Assembly (NCBI GenBank): GCA_022763805.1 | Contig: JALERC010000051.1 | Location: 1-46,992, forward strand | Source: Mycoplasmatota bacterium | GTDB lineage: Bacteria > Bacillota_I > Bacilli_A > RF39 > UBA660 | Reading direction: 5' to 3' | Length of the DNA stretch: 46,992 nt | In this document: positions 26,824 through 34,639 of the stretch, in pieces | Numbering within the stretch: the stretch's first letter is position 1 | How the letters are laid out: every line of letters begins with the position of its first letter | Notes under the pieces: model-generated | What the model was told of the DNA's origin: nothing | Database searches by the model: none | Seen by the model: the letters and a program-made list of their open reading frames with translations, nothing else | Made by a program: the position numbers and the translations under genes

Positions 26824-27150
26824 CTAATTTAATGATCCTATAATCTCATTAATACAACCTGTTATTGATTCACTGTCATCAGCTACTAAACCAATTAACA
26901 TAGTAACAATTGTAACTACGAAGAAAACTATAGCAGCTGCAACTAATCTTTTGATAAATGTATTTTGTCCTTTTTTAATTTCATCTTCTTTTTGAGCCAT
27001 TACTGCTTTACCTAAATCAAGCATACCCCAAACAATTAATAAAATTGGAACAATAACTTGAATAAATCTAACTGCTAAAGCAATAATTCTTGCTATTTTA
27101 CCAGGAATTCCTACAGCCCCAATAGCACCGACACAAACAGCATCGTTCAT
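26824..27150 (-). CDS. VirB2-like pilin candidate 1
   Basis: From the ATG at 27150 (AAGGAGG eight bases ahead) the product has 108 residues; a longer frame to 27174 would include the ribosome site itself and is rejected. Two membrane helices (about 24-44 and 64-88) flank a charged loop (MAQKEDEIKKGQ), and a single cysteine lies near each end. There is no cleavable signal peptide, unlike its paralogue at 26345. The strongest promoter of the window drives it alone, and a terminator follows, as expected for a major subunit made in excess. VirB2-type pilin is the best reading; similarity is structural, not strong in sequence. Confidence 0.75.
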   Translation of the reverse strand: MNDAVCVGAIGAVGIPGKIARIIALAVRFIQVIVPILLIVWGMLDLGKAVMAQKEDEIKKGQNTFIKRLVAAAIVFFVVTIVTMLIGLVADDSESITGCINEIIGSLN

Positions 27151-27176
27151 ACCTAATTCCTCCTTTGCATACACTT

Positions 27177-27205
27177 AGTATACTTTAAAATATTTTTTTT
27201 GTCAA
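27177..27205 (-). promoter_or_regulatory. Sigma-A promoter TTGACA-N17-TATACT
   Basis: Consensus -35, 5-of-6 -10 and 17-base A/T spacer, directly after the TadZ-like gene and 26 bases before the pilin-like start. Confidence 0.9.
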
Positions 27206-27207
27206 TA

Positions 27208-28140
27208 TTATACTCTTTGTCTATCAAAACCCATTTTCTTTAACAATTCATTAACCTCTGGAATATTTTTATCCCTATCGTTTAATGGTGGCATATTAAA
27301 CATAACTTTAAGTCTTGATTCATATTCAAAGTCCATAACATCTTTATTATTTAATAAACTTTTATTTAAAACTAGATTTTTAGAAGCTAAATCTTTAAAT
27401 GATTTAGCATTAATCATCATCACACGATTCAATTTAATTATTGAAGGTTCAATTAAATAAATTACATCGTGGCATAATTCCAATGCAGCACTACTTGTGT
27501 TGACATCAATTAGAATTACTTCACAATCACTATACTTTGCAACTGTATTTCCTATTTCAACTGAAGTAGAACTTACTAAATTTTTACCACGTAAAAACAT
27601 AAAATCTCTTTTGTCAACTTCAATTGCTGCCACTGAATAGTAATTTTCAAGTTCATTTTTCATCAAATATGTAAGTGTAGTAGCACCAGATTCTTTTGTA
27701 ACACCTTTAATACCAATTATTCTAGTATCACCACTAGCTACAGATCCTTTTGACTCATTTTCAATTTGATGTATATGTGCAACATCTCTATAAGAATTAG
27801 GATTATTATATAGATATAATACCCCGTCAATATTTTTAGTAAAATTGTAAATTCCCATAGAAATTAATTGAGATAAGTATTCACTTGAATTTGTTTCAGG
27901 CGAATCATCAAGTAATAAAATAACTTTTTCCATATCTAGTGATATTGATAATTTTTGAATTACTCTTATATCTCTATAATTTTTAATAGCAGTTACATCT
28001 ATAATCATTCTTTGAAAATAGAAATTTTGAAAACTAGAAATTATATCATCAACTTCAAATTCTCCTGTTAATACTTTTATTACATCAATATTAAGAGATT
28101 GTAACATTGTTTGATATTTATTTGCAATAATAACATTCAT
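27208..28140 (-). CDS. TadZ/CpaE-like pilus localisation protein with degenerate P-loop
   Basis: TadZ proteins place Tad pilus machines in the cell. The 310 residues have an N-terminal receiver-like half (about 1-125) and a MinD/ParA-like half starting at RIIGIKGVTKESGATTL. That segment stands where the P-loop should be, but the lysine before the Thr pair is missing (SGATT instead of GKT/S), so ATP binding may be weak or lost. AAIEVDKRDF and VILIDVNTSS fit the later strands of the fold. The ATG at 28140 has AAAGGATG ahead. It is last in the pilin operon, after two pseudopilin-like genes. Identification rests on fold pattern and context. Confidence 0.75.
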   Translation of the reverse strand: MNVIIANKYQTMLQSLNIDVIKVLTGEFEVDDIISSFQNFYFQRMIIDVTAIKNYRDIRVIQKLSISLDMEKVILLLDDSPETNSSEYLSQLISMGIYNFTKNIDGVLYLYNNPNSYRDVAHIHQIENESKGSVASGDTRIIGIKGVTKESGATTLTYLMKNELENYYSVAAIEVDKRDFMFLRGKNLVSSTSVEIGNTVAKYSDCEVILIDVNTSSAALELCHDVIYLIEPSIIKLNRVMMINAKSFKDLASKNLVLNKSLLNNKDVMDFEYESRLKVMFNMPPLNDRDKNIPEVNELLKKMGFDRQRV

Positions 28141-28155
28141 TTAGTTTCATCCTTT

Positions 28156-28629
28156 CTAATAATCAAAAATAATTTTTGTATCACCATACATTGGTAATTC
28201 TATTTTAATGAAATCTCCTATTATTGGAAAATCAAAAATCATATATAGAACTACTGAATAATATGATCCTTTTGCTGTTTTGTATTGATATATGCAATAT
28301 TTATAGTTGTTTAATTTATTAATAGCTTTAATACCAGTGTTTTTTTCATCTAAAATTCCACCAACAGCATGTTTATTACCACGTCCAGTAGGACATGACA
28401 ATGTACTAGCTTGATATGGAGGATATCCTGCTGACTTTAGAAAAGTTTCAATTTCTGCACCAACAGTAGCATCATCATATTTACCATGTTTTTCAATAAT
28501 TTCAATAACTCTATTTTTCATTTTAAAAACTTTAGAATAATTCATTGAAATTACTATTAAACCTGTACAAATACCAACAATAACTATAACAATTGAAAAA
28601 ACATATGAATTTGCAATAGATTCTTTCAT
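28156..28629 (-). CDS. Pseudopilin-like (TadE-like) protein A
   Basis: The 157 residues begin MKES, then one membrane helix (about 9-30), then an extracellular domain with two cysteines, ending in a YYSVVLYMIFDFPIIGDFIKIELP block. The neighbour at 28645-29100 is a clear paralogue, with the same start, helix, KYCIY segment, GxYYS and FD(F/I)PIIG(D/A)F(I/L)KI block. No leader with a cleavage glycine precedes the helix. AGGTGAT precedes the ATG. Position between the Flp-like pilin and TadZ, plus single-helix topology, suggests a minor pilin. Confidence 0.7.
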   Translation of the reverse strand: MKESIANSYVFSIVIVIVGICTGLIVISMNYSKVFKMKNRVIEIIEKHGKYDDATVGAEIETFLKSAGYPPYQASTLSCPTGRGNKHAVGGILDEKNTGIKAINKLNNYKYCIYQYKTAKGSYYSVVLYMIFDFPIIGDFIKIELPMYGDTKIIFDY

Positions 28630-28644
28630 TAAATCACCTTATTA

Positions 28645-29100
28645 TTAGAATTTAAAAATTCTATTAGATTCTGTATAAATTGGAATTTTCAAAAATGCAC
28701 CAATTATAGGAATATCGAATGATATATAAGTTACCACCCCATAACTATAATATGTTCCTTTAGAATCAACACCATCATTTCCAATATAGTATATACAATA
28801 TTTATAATTCTTTTTAAATTCAGGATGTTTAGCAGTCGTATTTTCTAAATCATAACCTTTTCTTTTATCTGGGCATTCTTTATTCCATCCACTAGGATAA
28901 CCAACATCTGCTAACTGATCATCAATTTCTTTAATAGCATATTTATTATAACCTTCATATTTTTCAATTACACTGATTATTCTATTATTAATTTTAAAGG
29001 CCCTGTGGTATATGAGGGTCCCCATTAAAAATGAAAAAATTATAGCTAAAAATATAAAAACAATATTATATAAAAATACACTACCTATACTTTCTCTCAT
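28645..29100 (-). CDS. Pseudopilin-like (TadE-like) protein B
   Basis: The 151 residues begin MRES, followed by a membrane helix (about 10-31) and an extracellular domain. Paralogue of the protein encoded next (28156-28629): both share the basic segment after the helix (FK(I/M)(N/K)NR(I/V)I), a two-cysteine middle region with GYP, a KYCIY strand and the closing FDIPIIGAFLKIP block. The ribosome site (AGAGGAA) is about eleven bases from the ATG. Probably a minor subunit of the Tad-like filament. Confidence 0.7.
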   Translation of the reverse strand: MRESIGSVFLYNIVFIFLAIIFSFLMGTLIYHRAFKINNRIISVIEKYEGYNKYAIKEIDDQLADVGYPSGWNKECPDKRKGYDLENTTAKHPEFKKNYKYCIYYIGNDGVDSKGTYYSYGVVTYISFDIPIIGAFLKIPIYTESNRIFKF

Positions 29101-29136
29101 ATACCATCAGTTCCTCTTCTTTTTATTCTTTAAATA

Positions 29137-29388
29137 TTATTTGTCAACACAAACTCTTTCGTTTGCATTCCAGTAAGTTGATTCAACCATAGCTTTATAA
29201 GTACCTGATGCAGAACTTACTTCTTGACATGCATTGTTTTTCCAAATACCTCCAGCATTTGTACAGCAACTTTTTTTAGCTGCTGATTTTAAGTAACTAT
29301 TTACTAATGGAGTTACTACTGCTGCTACAACCCCAATAAGGATAATAGCAATTACTGTTAAGTTTGCTTCTCCAGCTGCTTCTTTCAT
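29137..29388 (-). CDS. Flp/Tad-type pilin candidate
   Basis: From the ATG at 29388 (AGGTGGTG ahead) the product has 83 residues; the in-frame GTGs upstream lie in the ribosome site. It begins MKEAAGEANLT, then a long hydrophobic helix (about 11-31) as in Flp pilins, and a short outside part with four cysteines (SCCTN, NACQE, ERVCV), likely two disulfides. If a prepilin peptidase acts, Gly6 is the only candidate cleavage site; otherwise the protein is inserted uncut. It has a private promoter and heads the pilin-pseudopilin-TadZ operon, and is small and probably abundant, so it is the best candidate for the major subunit. Confidence 0.75.
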   Translation of the reverse strand: MKEAAGEANLTVIAIILIGVVAAVVTPLVNSYLKSAAKKSCCTNAGGIWKNNACQEVSSASGTYKAMVESTYWNANERVCVDK

Positions 29389-29421
29389 TATTTTCACCAC
29401 CTTTACCCTTAGTCTATAATA

Positions 29422-29450
29422 AGTATAACATAATAAAATAAAAAAAACAA
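29422..29450 (-). promoter_or_regulatory. Promoter TTGTTT-N17-TATACT for the Flp-like pilin operon
   Basis: 5-of-6 -10, 17-base spacer and a 3-of-6 -35. The -35 lies inside the descending stem of the upstream terminator hairpin. Confidence 0.65.
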
Positions 29451-29468
29451 TAAAATTGTTTTTTTTTA
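29441..29468 (-). terminator. Intrinsic terminator after tadC
   Basis: Minus strand: AAAAAACAAT-TTT-ATTGTTTTTTTT directly after the tadC stop. It ends the cpaB-tadABC operon. Confidence 0.8.
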
Positions 29469-30260
29469 TGAAGTTCCCATCATCATATACATTGCCATAA
29501 GCATAAATAGTAGGATTCCCCCACCAGTACCGCCTAGCATCATCATTGTTTTTCCTTCCATCTTTTCAAGTCTTTCTTTATATTTTTGTTCACGCGACTT
29601 GTTTTGAAGTGCAGAAACAGTTTTTGAGAACATCATTAATTGTTCTTGTTTATTTTCATTAGAACCAAGTCCTAAACGATAAAGTAAACGCATCATACGC
29701 ATTGAATCTCTAACTGGATATTCATGTGCGAAATCCATATATGGATCAACTGTTGAATCTCCCGATTCTATTTTAGCTACTAAACTTCTTAATCCAGATC
29801 TAAATATTTCTGGCGCTGTATCAATTGATTTTGATAAAGCAACTGGTACAGTATAATGTTGAATTAATATTTCCAAACTTTTAAGATAATATGGAAGCAT
29901 TAAGTTAATTTGATGCAAATTAGATTTGTAAAATCCCTTTAGTTTTGTATAATCTGATTTAAATACTATTACAGCAACAATAGCAATAACAAGAAGATAA
30001 ACAAAACTCATTTTATTTAATAGAAATACAAATAAAATTACAGAAACAATTAAAGCATTTCTAATTCTTTTACTAAATAATTCATATACAGCATCATCAT
30101 CAATTTGCCCACCATATCTAATATTTAATAAAAATTTATAATCATCTTCCATTAAGAAATGAAAATATGGTTCAGTATCTTGAATAAATTTTCTTGAATC
30201 AATTATATTATTATATTCAAATACAAATATAATAATAACACCAATAGCAACAAATAACAT
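29466..30260 (-). CDS. tadC: TadC-like inner-membrane platform protein
   Basis: The 264 residues have N-terminal hydrophobic helices (about 2-18, 70-105) and C-terminal ones (about 238-262), around a cytoplasmic T2SSF-type helical domain (NLMLPYYLKSLEILIQHY and ALSKSIDTAPEIFRSGL). With TadB it forms the platform on which TadA acts to push pilin subunits into the filament. The start lies two bases after the TadB stop. The C-terminal Met/Gly-rich helix after KMEGKTMMML resembles the end of TadC proteins. It is somewhat shorter than many TadC proteins (about 300 residues). Confidence 0.82.
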   Translation of the reverse strand: MLFVAIGVIIIFVFEYNNIIDSRKFIQDTEPYFHFLMEDDYKFLLNIRYGGQIDDDAVYELFSKRIRNALIVSVILFVFLLNKMSFVYLLVIAIVAVIVFKSDYTKLKGFYKSNLHQINLMLPYYLKSLEILIQHYTVPVALSKSIDTAPEIFRSGLRSLVAKIESGDSTVDPYMDFAHEYPVRDSMRMMRLLYRLGLGSNENKQEQLMMFSKTVSALQNKSREQKYKERLEKMEGKTMMMLGGTGGGILLFMLMAMYMMMGTS

Positions 30261-30262
30261 AT

Positions 30263-31165
30263 CTATTCAGCCCCCACATCTTCATTATAATATTTTTCAC
30301 CATTTAATAAGAACCATGTATTAAGCCATACGATACCATGTAATAATACTTGAACCCACCATGTATTTAACATGTTAATATAATTTTCAACACCAAGTAA
30401 GAATTGAACTAACATAACCATTAAATAAAGAACTATACCGAATTGTAAGAACTTCTTATGGAAAGCTTGTCTATCCATTCTATCACGATATACATTTTCT
30501 ACAAGCATATCTATATCTTGTGACATGTTTTCAAGTGATTCACCAGCATCTTTAGAACCTTCATTATTAATTTGAAGGAACAATTGATGCATATTTCTTA
30601 CTATATAATAATTATATCTATCATTCATATATTCTAATGATTGTTCAATAGTACCATTTGTATATGCTAAATCAATCATCATTTTAACATCACTTTTAAT
30701 AGGATCTTCTAAAACTCCTGAATCGTAAACACCCTCTAATGATTTAACGAAAGATTGAGTTGTAGCAAATTCCATGATAGTATTTGTTGTGTAAACTTGA
30801 ACTTGTTCAAACAAGAATTCACTATATAATCTTTTACATCTTAAATATGTTAGATACGGAATAACTGAAACAGCAGCTATTGAATATAAAAGTGAAATTA
30901 ATAAACTGTAGAAATAAAGATAAGAAATTACAGCTGCAGATATAGCAAATACAGCAATTTGTATTGTATATTGTCTAGATGTATATTCTTGACCTAATTC
31001 TTTAACTTTTTCTCTTACAACTTTAAATGAATAAGGAGCATATTGTTCATAAGCGTAACTAATTTGTTGAGATACATACTTATAAGCGTTTTCACCAGTA
31101 TCCATTCTATATACAACTATAAATATAATTATAATTGCACATACTATGAAAACTAATTGTGTCAT
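30263..31165 (-). CDS. tadB: TadB-like inner-membrane platform protein
   Basis: The 300 residues have an N-terminal helix (about 3-19), a helix pair at about 68-105, a cytoplasmic T2SSF domain (LFEQVQVYTTNTIMEFATTQSFVKSL, IDLAYTNGTIEQSLEYM, INNEGSKDAGESLENMSQDI) and C-terminal helices (about 240-262 and 270-288). Partner of TadC in the pilus platform. GGAGG precedes the ATG. It comes directly after tadA with a 15-base gap, the usual Tad order ATPase-TadB-TadC. Confidence 0.87.
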   Translation of the reverse strand: MTQLVFIVCAIIIIFIVVYRMDTGENAYKYVSQQISYAYEQYAPYSFKVVREKVKELGQEYTSRQYTIQIAVFAISAAVISYLYFYSLLISLLYSIAAVSVIPYLTYLRCKRLYSEFLFEQVQVYTTNTIMEFATTQSFVKSLEGVYDSGVLEDPIKSDVKMMIDLAYTNGTIEQSLEYMNDRYNYYIVRNMHQLFLQINNEGSKDAGESLENMSQDIDMLVENVYRDRMDRQAFHKKFLQFGIVLYLMVMLVQFLLGVENYINMLNTWWVQVLLHGIVWLNTWFLLNGEKYYNEDVGAE

Positions 31166-31180
31166 ATAATTCCTCCTTCA

Positions 31181-32545
31181 CTAATTAAAATCTAAAGTTT
31201 CAACATTTGCATTTGCAGATGTTTGAGGTTGTACAGGCACACTTTGAATAGTTTGTGCTTGTGGTTGTACATTAACTCTTTGTTGTGCAACTTGAGGCTG
31301 TACATTAACATTTTGTTGTACAGTTTGAGGTTGCACATTAATATTTGGCTTTGTAACCTGAGGTTGTACAGGAGTTTCTACGGTAGCATTATTATTTGCT
31401 GCTACTTCTTTTTTCTCAGCTTCTGCATTAATTTCTTTTGTGTTTTTTACAAAAGTATCAAAATCAATTGTTTTTTCTCCTAATTCTTCAGCTGATTTAA
31501 CCTCGTTAGGATCAAGGATTACCCCTTGAGCATCAAGATAAGCAACTAAATATTTAGAAGGTTTGTTTCTAATGACATGACCTGTTGTACTTTTTTTATA
31601 AATCGTATTATAAATTGCTTCATTATTTTCATCAACATAGAATTCAGTAACTTCAGCAATCTCACGAACAAATCGTTTTGTTTCTTTATCTTGATAACCT
31701 CTTATATATATACCTAGTTGTATATATCTATAAATTGATTTTAAGAATTGAGAAATATCTTGATTTGTTTCAAGTAAGCTGTACATACGGTTTGGAATAG
31801 ACGCTGCTTTATCAGCATGAATTGTTGATAAAATATAGTGACCCGATGAAATCGAGTTACGAACAGCCATAACTGCTTCAGCACTACGAACTTCGGAAAG
31901 TAATATCCATTTAGGATTTTGTCTCATACATGTAACTAGTACATCTGAATATGATGCAATATTATTTGTCTTCATTGCTACAATATCTCTAGTAGGATAA
32001 ATTCTATCTAAGTGAAGTTCCAAAGTATCCTCTATTGTAATAAGCTTTTCATTTTCTTTAGTTTGTGAAGCTAAATATTTAACAAACTCAGTTTTACCTG
32101 AACCAGTTTCTCCACAAACTATTATATTACAATGTCCATGTACACATTTTACAAGAAAATCTAGAATGTCTAAATCAACATATTTATCTTTTATTAATTT
32201 GTCTTTTTCAAGTCTAATTTTGGCCGGTGTCTTACGCATAACACAAGCAATACCATTTTTTGCAACAGAATCATGAACGAAATTTAAACGTAATTCAGAT
32301 CCTTCAGCGTCTAGGAAAGGATAAGCCATATTAAATGACTTACCCATTGCATTCGCACATTGGAACGCAAGTTTTTCCATAAACGCATTATTTATTGCAG
32401 GGTTTTCGATACGATAGATACCTTTTGATAATGTTTTTAACCAACATTGTCCACCATTACTATAGGAAATATCGGTTACGTCATCATTATCAAGTAGTTC
32501 TTGAACAGGTCCAAAGTCAATAGATGAGAACATATTATCCATCAT
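31181..32545 (-). CDS. tadA: TadA/CpaF-type pilus assembly ATPase with Gln/Val/Pro-rich tail
   Basis: Hexameric ATPase that drives Tad pilus growth. The 454 residues contain the N-terminal domain (1-110), Walker A GETGSGKT (145-152), the Asp box TIEDTLELH, Walker B-like WILLSEVRSAEA and the His box GHYILSTIHADKA. Residues beyond ~375 form a low-complexity tail with repeats of the type QPQVAQQRVNVQPQ, not part of the standard enzyme. The first ATG (32545) has AGGTGAT ahead. CpaF-family ATPases occur in Tad pili; VirB11 is a relative in type IV secretion. Neighbours TadB, TadC and CpaB place this one on the Tad side. Confidence 0.93.
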   Translation of the reverse strand: MMDNMFSSIDFGPVQELLDNDDVTDISYSNGGQCWLKTLSKGIYRIENPAINNAFMEKLAFQCANAMGKSFNMAYPFLDAEGSELRLNFVHDSVAKNGIACVMRKTPAKIRLEKDKLIKDKYVDLDILDFLVKCVHGHCNIIVCGETGSGKTEFVKYLASQTKENEKLITIEDTLELHLDRIYPTRDIVAMKTNNIASYSDVLVTCMRQNPKWILLSEVRSAEAVMAVRNSISSGHYILSTIHADKAASIPNRMYSLLETNQDISQFLKSIYRYIQLGIYIRGYQDKETKRFVREIAEVTEFYVDENNEAIYNTIYKKSTTGHVIRNKPSKYLVAYLDAQGVILDPNEVKSAEELGEKTIDFDTFVKNTKEINAEAEKKEVAANNNATVETPVQPQVTKPNINVQPQTVQQNVNVQPQVAQQRVNVQPQAQTIQSVPVQPQTSANANVETLDFN

Positions 32546-32557
32546 AATATATCACCT

Positions 32558-33376
32558 CTAATCTTCACTGTTTGTATCATCTTCACCACTAACAGTACCT
32601 TCTTGTCCTTCAAGAATAACTGTTTTAGAATTGATGAAGTCTTTTAAGTATTCAGTACTTACTCTTAATTCACCTTCACTTGGTACTGTTCCACCATGTG
32701 GTACTGGGAATAATTCAACAGCTCCAGTAGTTAAATAACGAGCTTTTCTTAATAAGATATGAATATCATCTGGTAAACCAAATACTAAATATTCAGGATC
32801 TCTTTGTTCTTCTGTATTTTCAAATACATCGTTACCAGCATTATCTTTAACTGCTAGAACTTTTACATCGGCTAGTAATTTACCAACCATAATTTTATTA
32901 TCATCATCAATAGCTTTCATATAAATATCAATTTTACTTCCAGGGAAAATTGAATTACCAAATGTAGTTTCTAGGTTAACGCTGAATAAATATGGAATTT
33001 CATCTTCAGCCATATCAAAGAACGCAGAATCAGGTAATTTATCTTTTTCAACTAAAGCTTGATGATAAAACATACTACCTTCTGGAATAATAGTATTAAC
33101 ATTAGAGTACATACCAATAACTTGATTTTGATTAGTATATACATTTTCAACTACAGCGATAGATGAAATATCTATTGTAGAAATCATTTCAGCTGTAATT
33201 TGAGTTCTTGGTTGTATTGTTTTAGCTGCTACAGGAACAGTAACAGGTTTTACAGAATTATTAACTTGAGTACTATAACCCCAATAAAGCAATACTAGTA
33301 CCAAAATAACCCCAATAATTGTAACTGTATTTTTATTAGATACAAATCTTTTTAATGGATTTAAAACACTATTCAT
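32558..33376 (-). CDS. RcpC/CpaB-like SAF-domain pilus assembly protein
   Basis: The 272 residues have an N-terminal helix (about 17-33) and an SAF domain (about 45-115, VPVAAKTIQPRTQITAEMIS and YSNVNTIIPEGSMFYHQALV). A second domain follows with GSKIDIYMKAIDDDN, as in CpaB/RcpC, and an acidic end. In Gram-negatives the protein works with the outer-membrane secretin; here there is none, so it probably contacts the wall or the filament base. AAGGA lies ahead of the ATG. It stands between the 138-residue pseudopilin-like gene and tadA. Confidence 0.85.
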   Translation of the reverse strand: MNSVLNPLKRFVSNKNTVTIIGVILVLVLLYWGYSTQVNNSVKPVTVPVAAKTIQPRTQITAEMISTIDISSIAVVENVYTNQNQVIGMYSNVNTIIPEGSMFYHQALVEKDKLPDSAFFDMAEDEIPYLFSVNLETTFGNSIFPGSKIDIYMKAIDDDNKIMVGKLLADVKVLAVKDNAGNDVFENTEEQRDPEYLVFGLPDDIHILLRKARYLTTGAVELFPVPHGGTVPSEGELRVSTEYLKDFINSKTVILEGQEGTVSGEDDTNSED

Positions 33377-33400
33377 CTTTTTATTCTTCCTTTCTTTCTA

Positions 33401-33817
33401 TTAGTATGGAGTTTCTAATATAGCATCTAATTGATCACTAATTGTAAATTCAAAAGTTTGGTCTTCACCAACTGTTGAGAACACCTTCACCGTTTCAGCA
33501 GATTTAACTTTAATACTTACTTTAGGAGGCAACTCATTTACATCATAGATTTCGATTTTATAAGTACGTGATAAAGAAGCATTTTCAGAAAATCTTCTTA
33601 AGAAATTCTCTACAAATTTTTCTCTATCTATTCTTATTTCACCAGTTTTTCTATATGTAGCAAGGTCTAGTGCATCATACATTGCACCCTTTGTAGACTC
33701 TTTAATTAAGTGCATATTGTGTTCATCGGTATTTGTTAATGATTGAAACAAAAATATAAATGAAATTGCTACAATACCAACAGTAACAATGAATACTGAC
33801 CAGAACGATTCCTTCAT
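33401..33817 (-). CDS. Pseudopilin-like protein C (MKES N-terminus)
   Basis: The 138 residues begin MKES and continue with a membrane helix (about 6-26) and a small outside domain (about 40-138: DREKFVENFLRRFSENASLSRTY, then beta-strand segments ending FTISDQLDAILETPY). The first residues match those of the two pseudopilin-like proteins and the Flp-like pilin further downstream. No cysteines are present in the outside part. GGAGA precedes the ATG. It is the first gene of the cpaB-tadA-tadB-tadC operon, where a minor pilin or tip adaptor would fit. Confidence 0.65.
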   Translation of the reverse strand: MKESFWSVFIVTVGIVAISFIFLFQSLTNTDEHNMHLIKESTKGAMYDALDLATYRKTGEIRIDREKFVENFLRRFSENASLSRTYKIEIYDVNELPPKVSIKVKSAETVKVFSTVGEDQTFEFTISDQLDAILETPY

Positions 33818-33850
33818 ATACTTATCTCCTTTCTAACTTAACCATCATAT

Positions 33851-33918
33851 AAACACATATGTGTTTTCCAGCAACTATTATATATATATCATCTTATATT
33901 TAAAATATAAGTTGTTGG
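33851..33918 (-). promoter_or_regulatory. Intergenic inverted repeats before the tad operon
   Basis: Two AT-rich palindromes, AAACACATATGTGTTT (33851-33866) and CTTATATTTAAAATATAAG (33893-33911), lie in the 101-base gap. Outer arms CCAGCAAC and GTTGTTGG could close the second. TATAAT-like steps (around 33875-33885) could hold a promoter for the tad operon. A terminator, operator or leader structure are all possible; no T run marks it clearly as a terminator. Confidence 0.4.
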
Positions 33919-34602
33919 TTATTTAATTGATAAATCAAAATCATCTTTTCTAACCAAATAGAATATTAATCCTGCACAAATGATTATAATTGAACCAAAT
34001 ATAATTAAACTATATTTTGCTAAAAAAGCAATTATAATTTCAAATACAGATTCTTGATTTTCACTTGCAGTATTTTCTGAACTAACAATTAAACTATCTA
34101 GATAAGCTTGAACTTTTTGAGTAAACTTTTCATGTGTCATTTTTATATTAGCCCATTTATTACACAATGAATAATCAGGGATATTTCTACATAATTCATC
34201 AGTGTAATATTTATTGAAAGATGGTAATGTAACATATATTGTAGTAACTTTTTCTTCTCTACAATTATCAATATTACCATATACTAAAAATTTTAAATAT
34301 TTACCAGGTTTAATATTTTCAATAACTATTTCTCTATCAGCATTATTATAATAGTGTTCATTAGTTTCTTCATCTATTATAACAACATCATCATGCATAT
34401 TTGTTAAAGTAACTGTAAACTTTACAGTATTAAAACCTGTTTCTTCATTTTTTTCTTCTTTATATGTATAACTAGATGCAATATTACTAGCGATTCTTTG
34501 TAATCTAGTTTTGTCATCATAGTCACACATTTCACGTGCATTTACAATGTTTGGTAATAATAGAATACTAAATATAAGTATCAATATATTTTTCTTTTTC
34601 AA
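33919..34602 (-). CDS. Unknown secreted protein with C-terminal membrane anchor
   Basis: No family recognised. The 227 residues have a signal peptide (about 1-22, ending NIVNA), an outside domain (about 23-190) with cysteines (EMCDYDD, DNCREE, ELCRNI, SLCNKW) and beta-rich sequence (FTVTLTNMHDDVVIID), a membrane helix (about 195-218) and a short tail. The start is TTG at 34602 with GGAGG nine bases ahead. The gene lies 37 bases after the polytopic protein gene and before the tad operon. Topology is that of a surface-displayed, membrane-held protein, perhaps an accessory of the filament machine. Confidence 0.6.
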   Translation of the reverse strand: MKKKNILILIFSILLLPNIVNAREMCDYDDKTRLQRIASNIASSYTYKEEKNEETGFNTVKFTVTLTNMHDDVVIIDEETNEHYYNNADREIVIENIKPGKYLKFLVYGNIDNCREEKVTTIYVTLPSFNKYYTDELCRNIPDYSLCNKWANIKMTHEKFTQKVQAYLDSLIVSSENTASENQESVFEIIIAFLAKYSLIIFGSIIIICAGLIFYLVRKDDFDLSIK

Positions 34603-34639
34603 ATCACATATCCTCCATTATTCAATTATAACATAAATT

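Noticed and set aside
14799..33817. Integrative conjugative element
   Set aside because: No relaxase, integrase, excisionase or attachment repeats were found, and flanking genes are chromosomal housekeeping genes.
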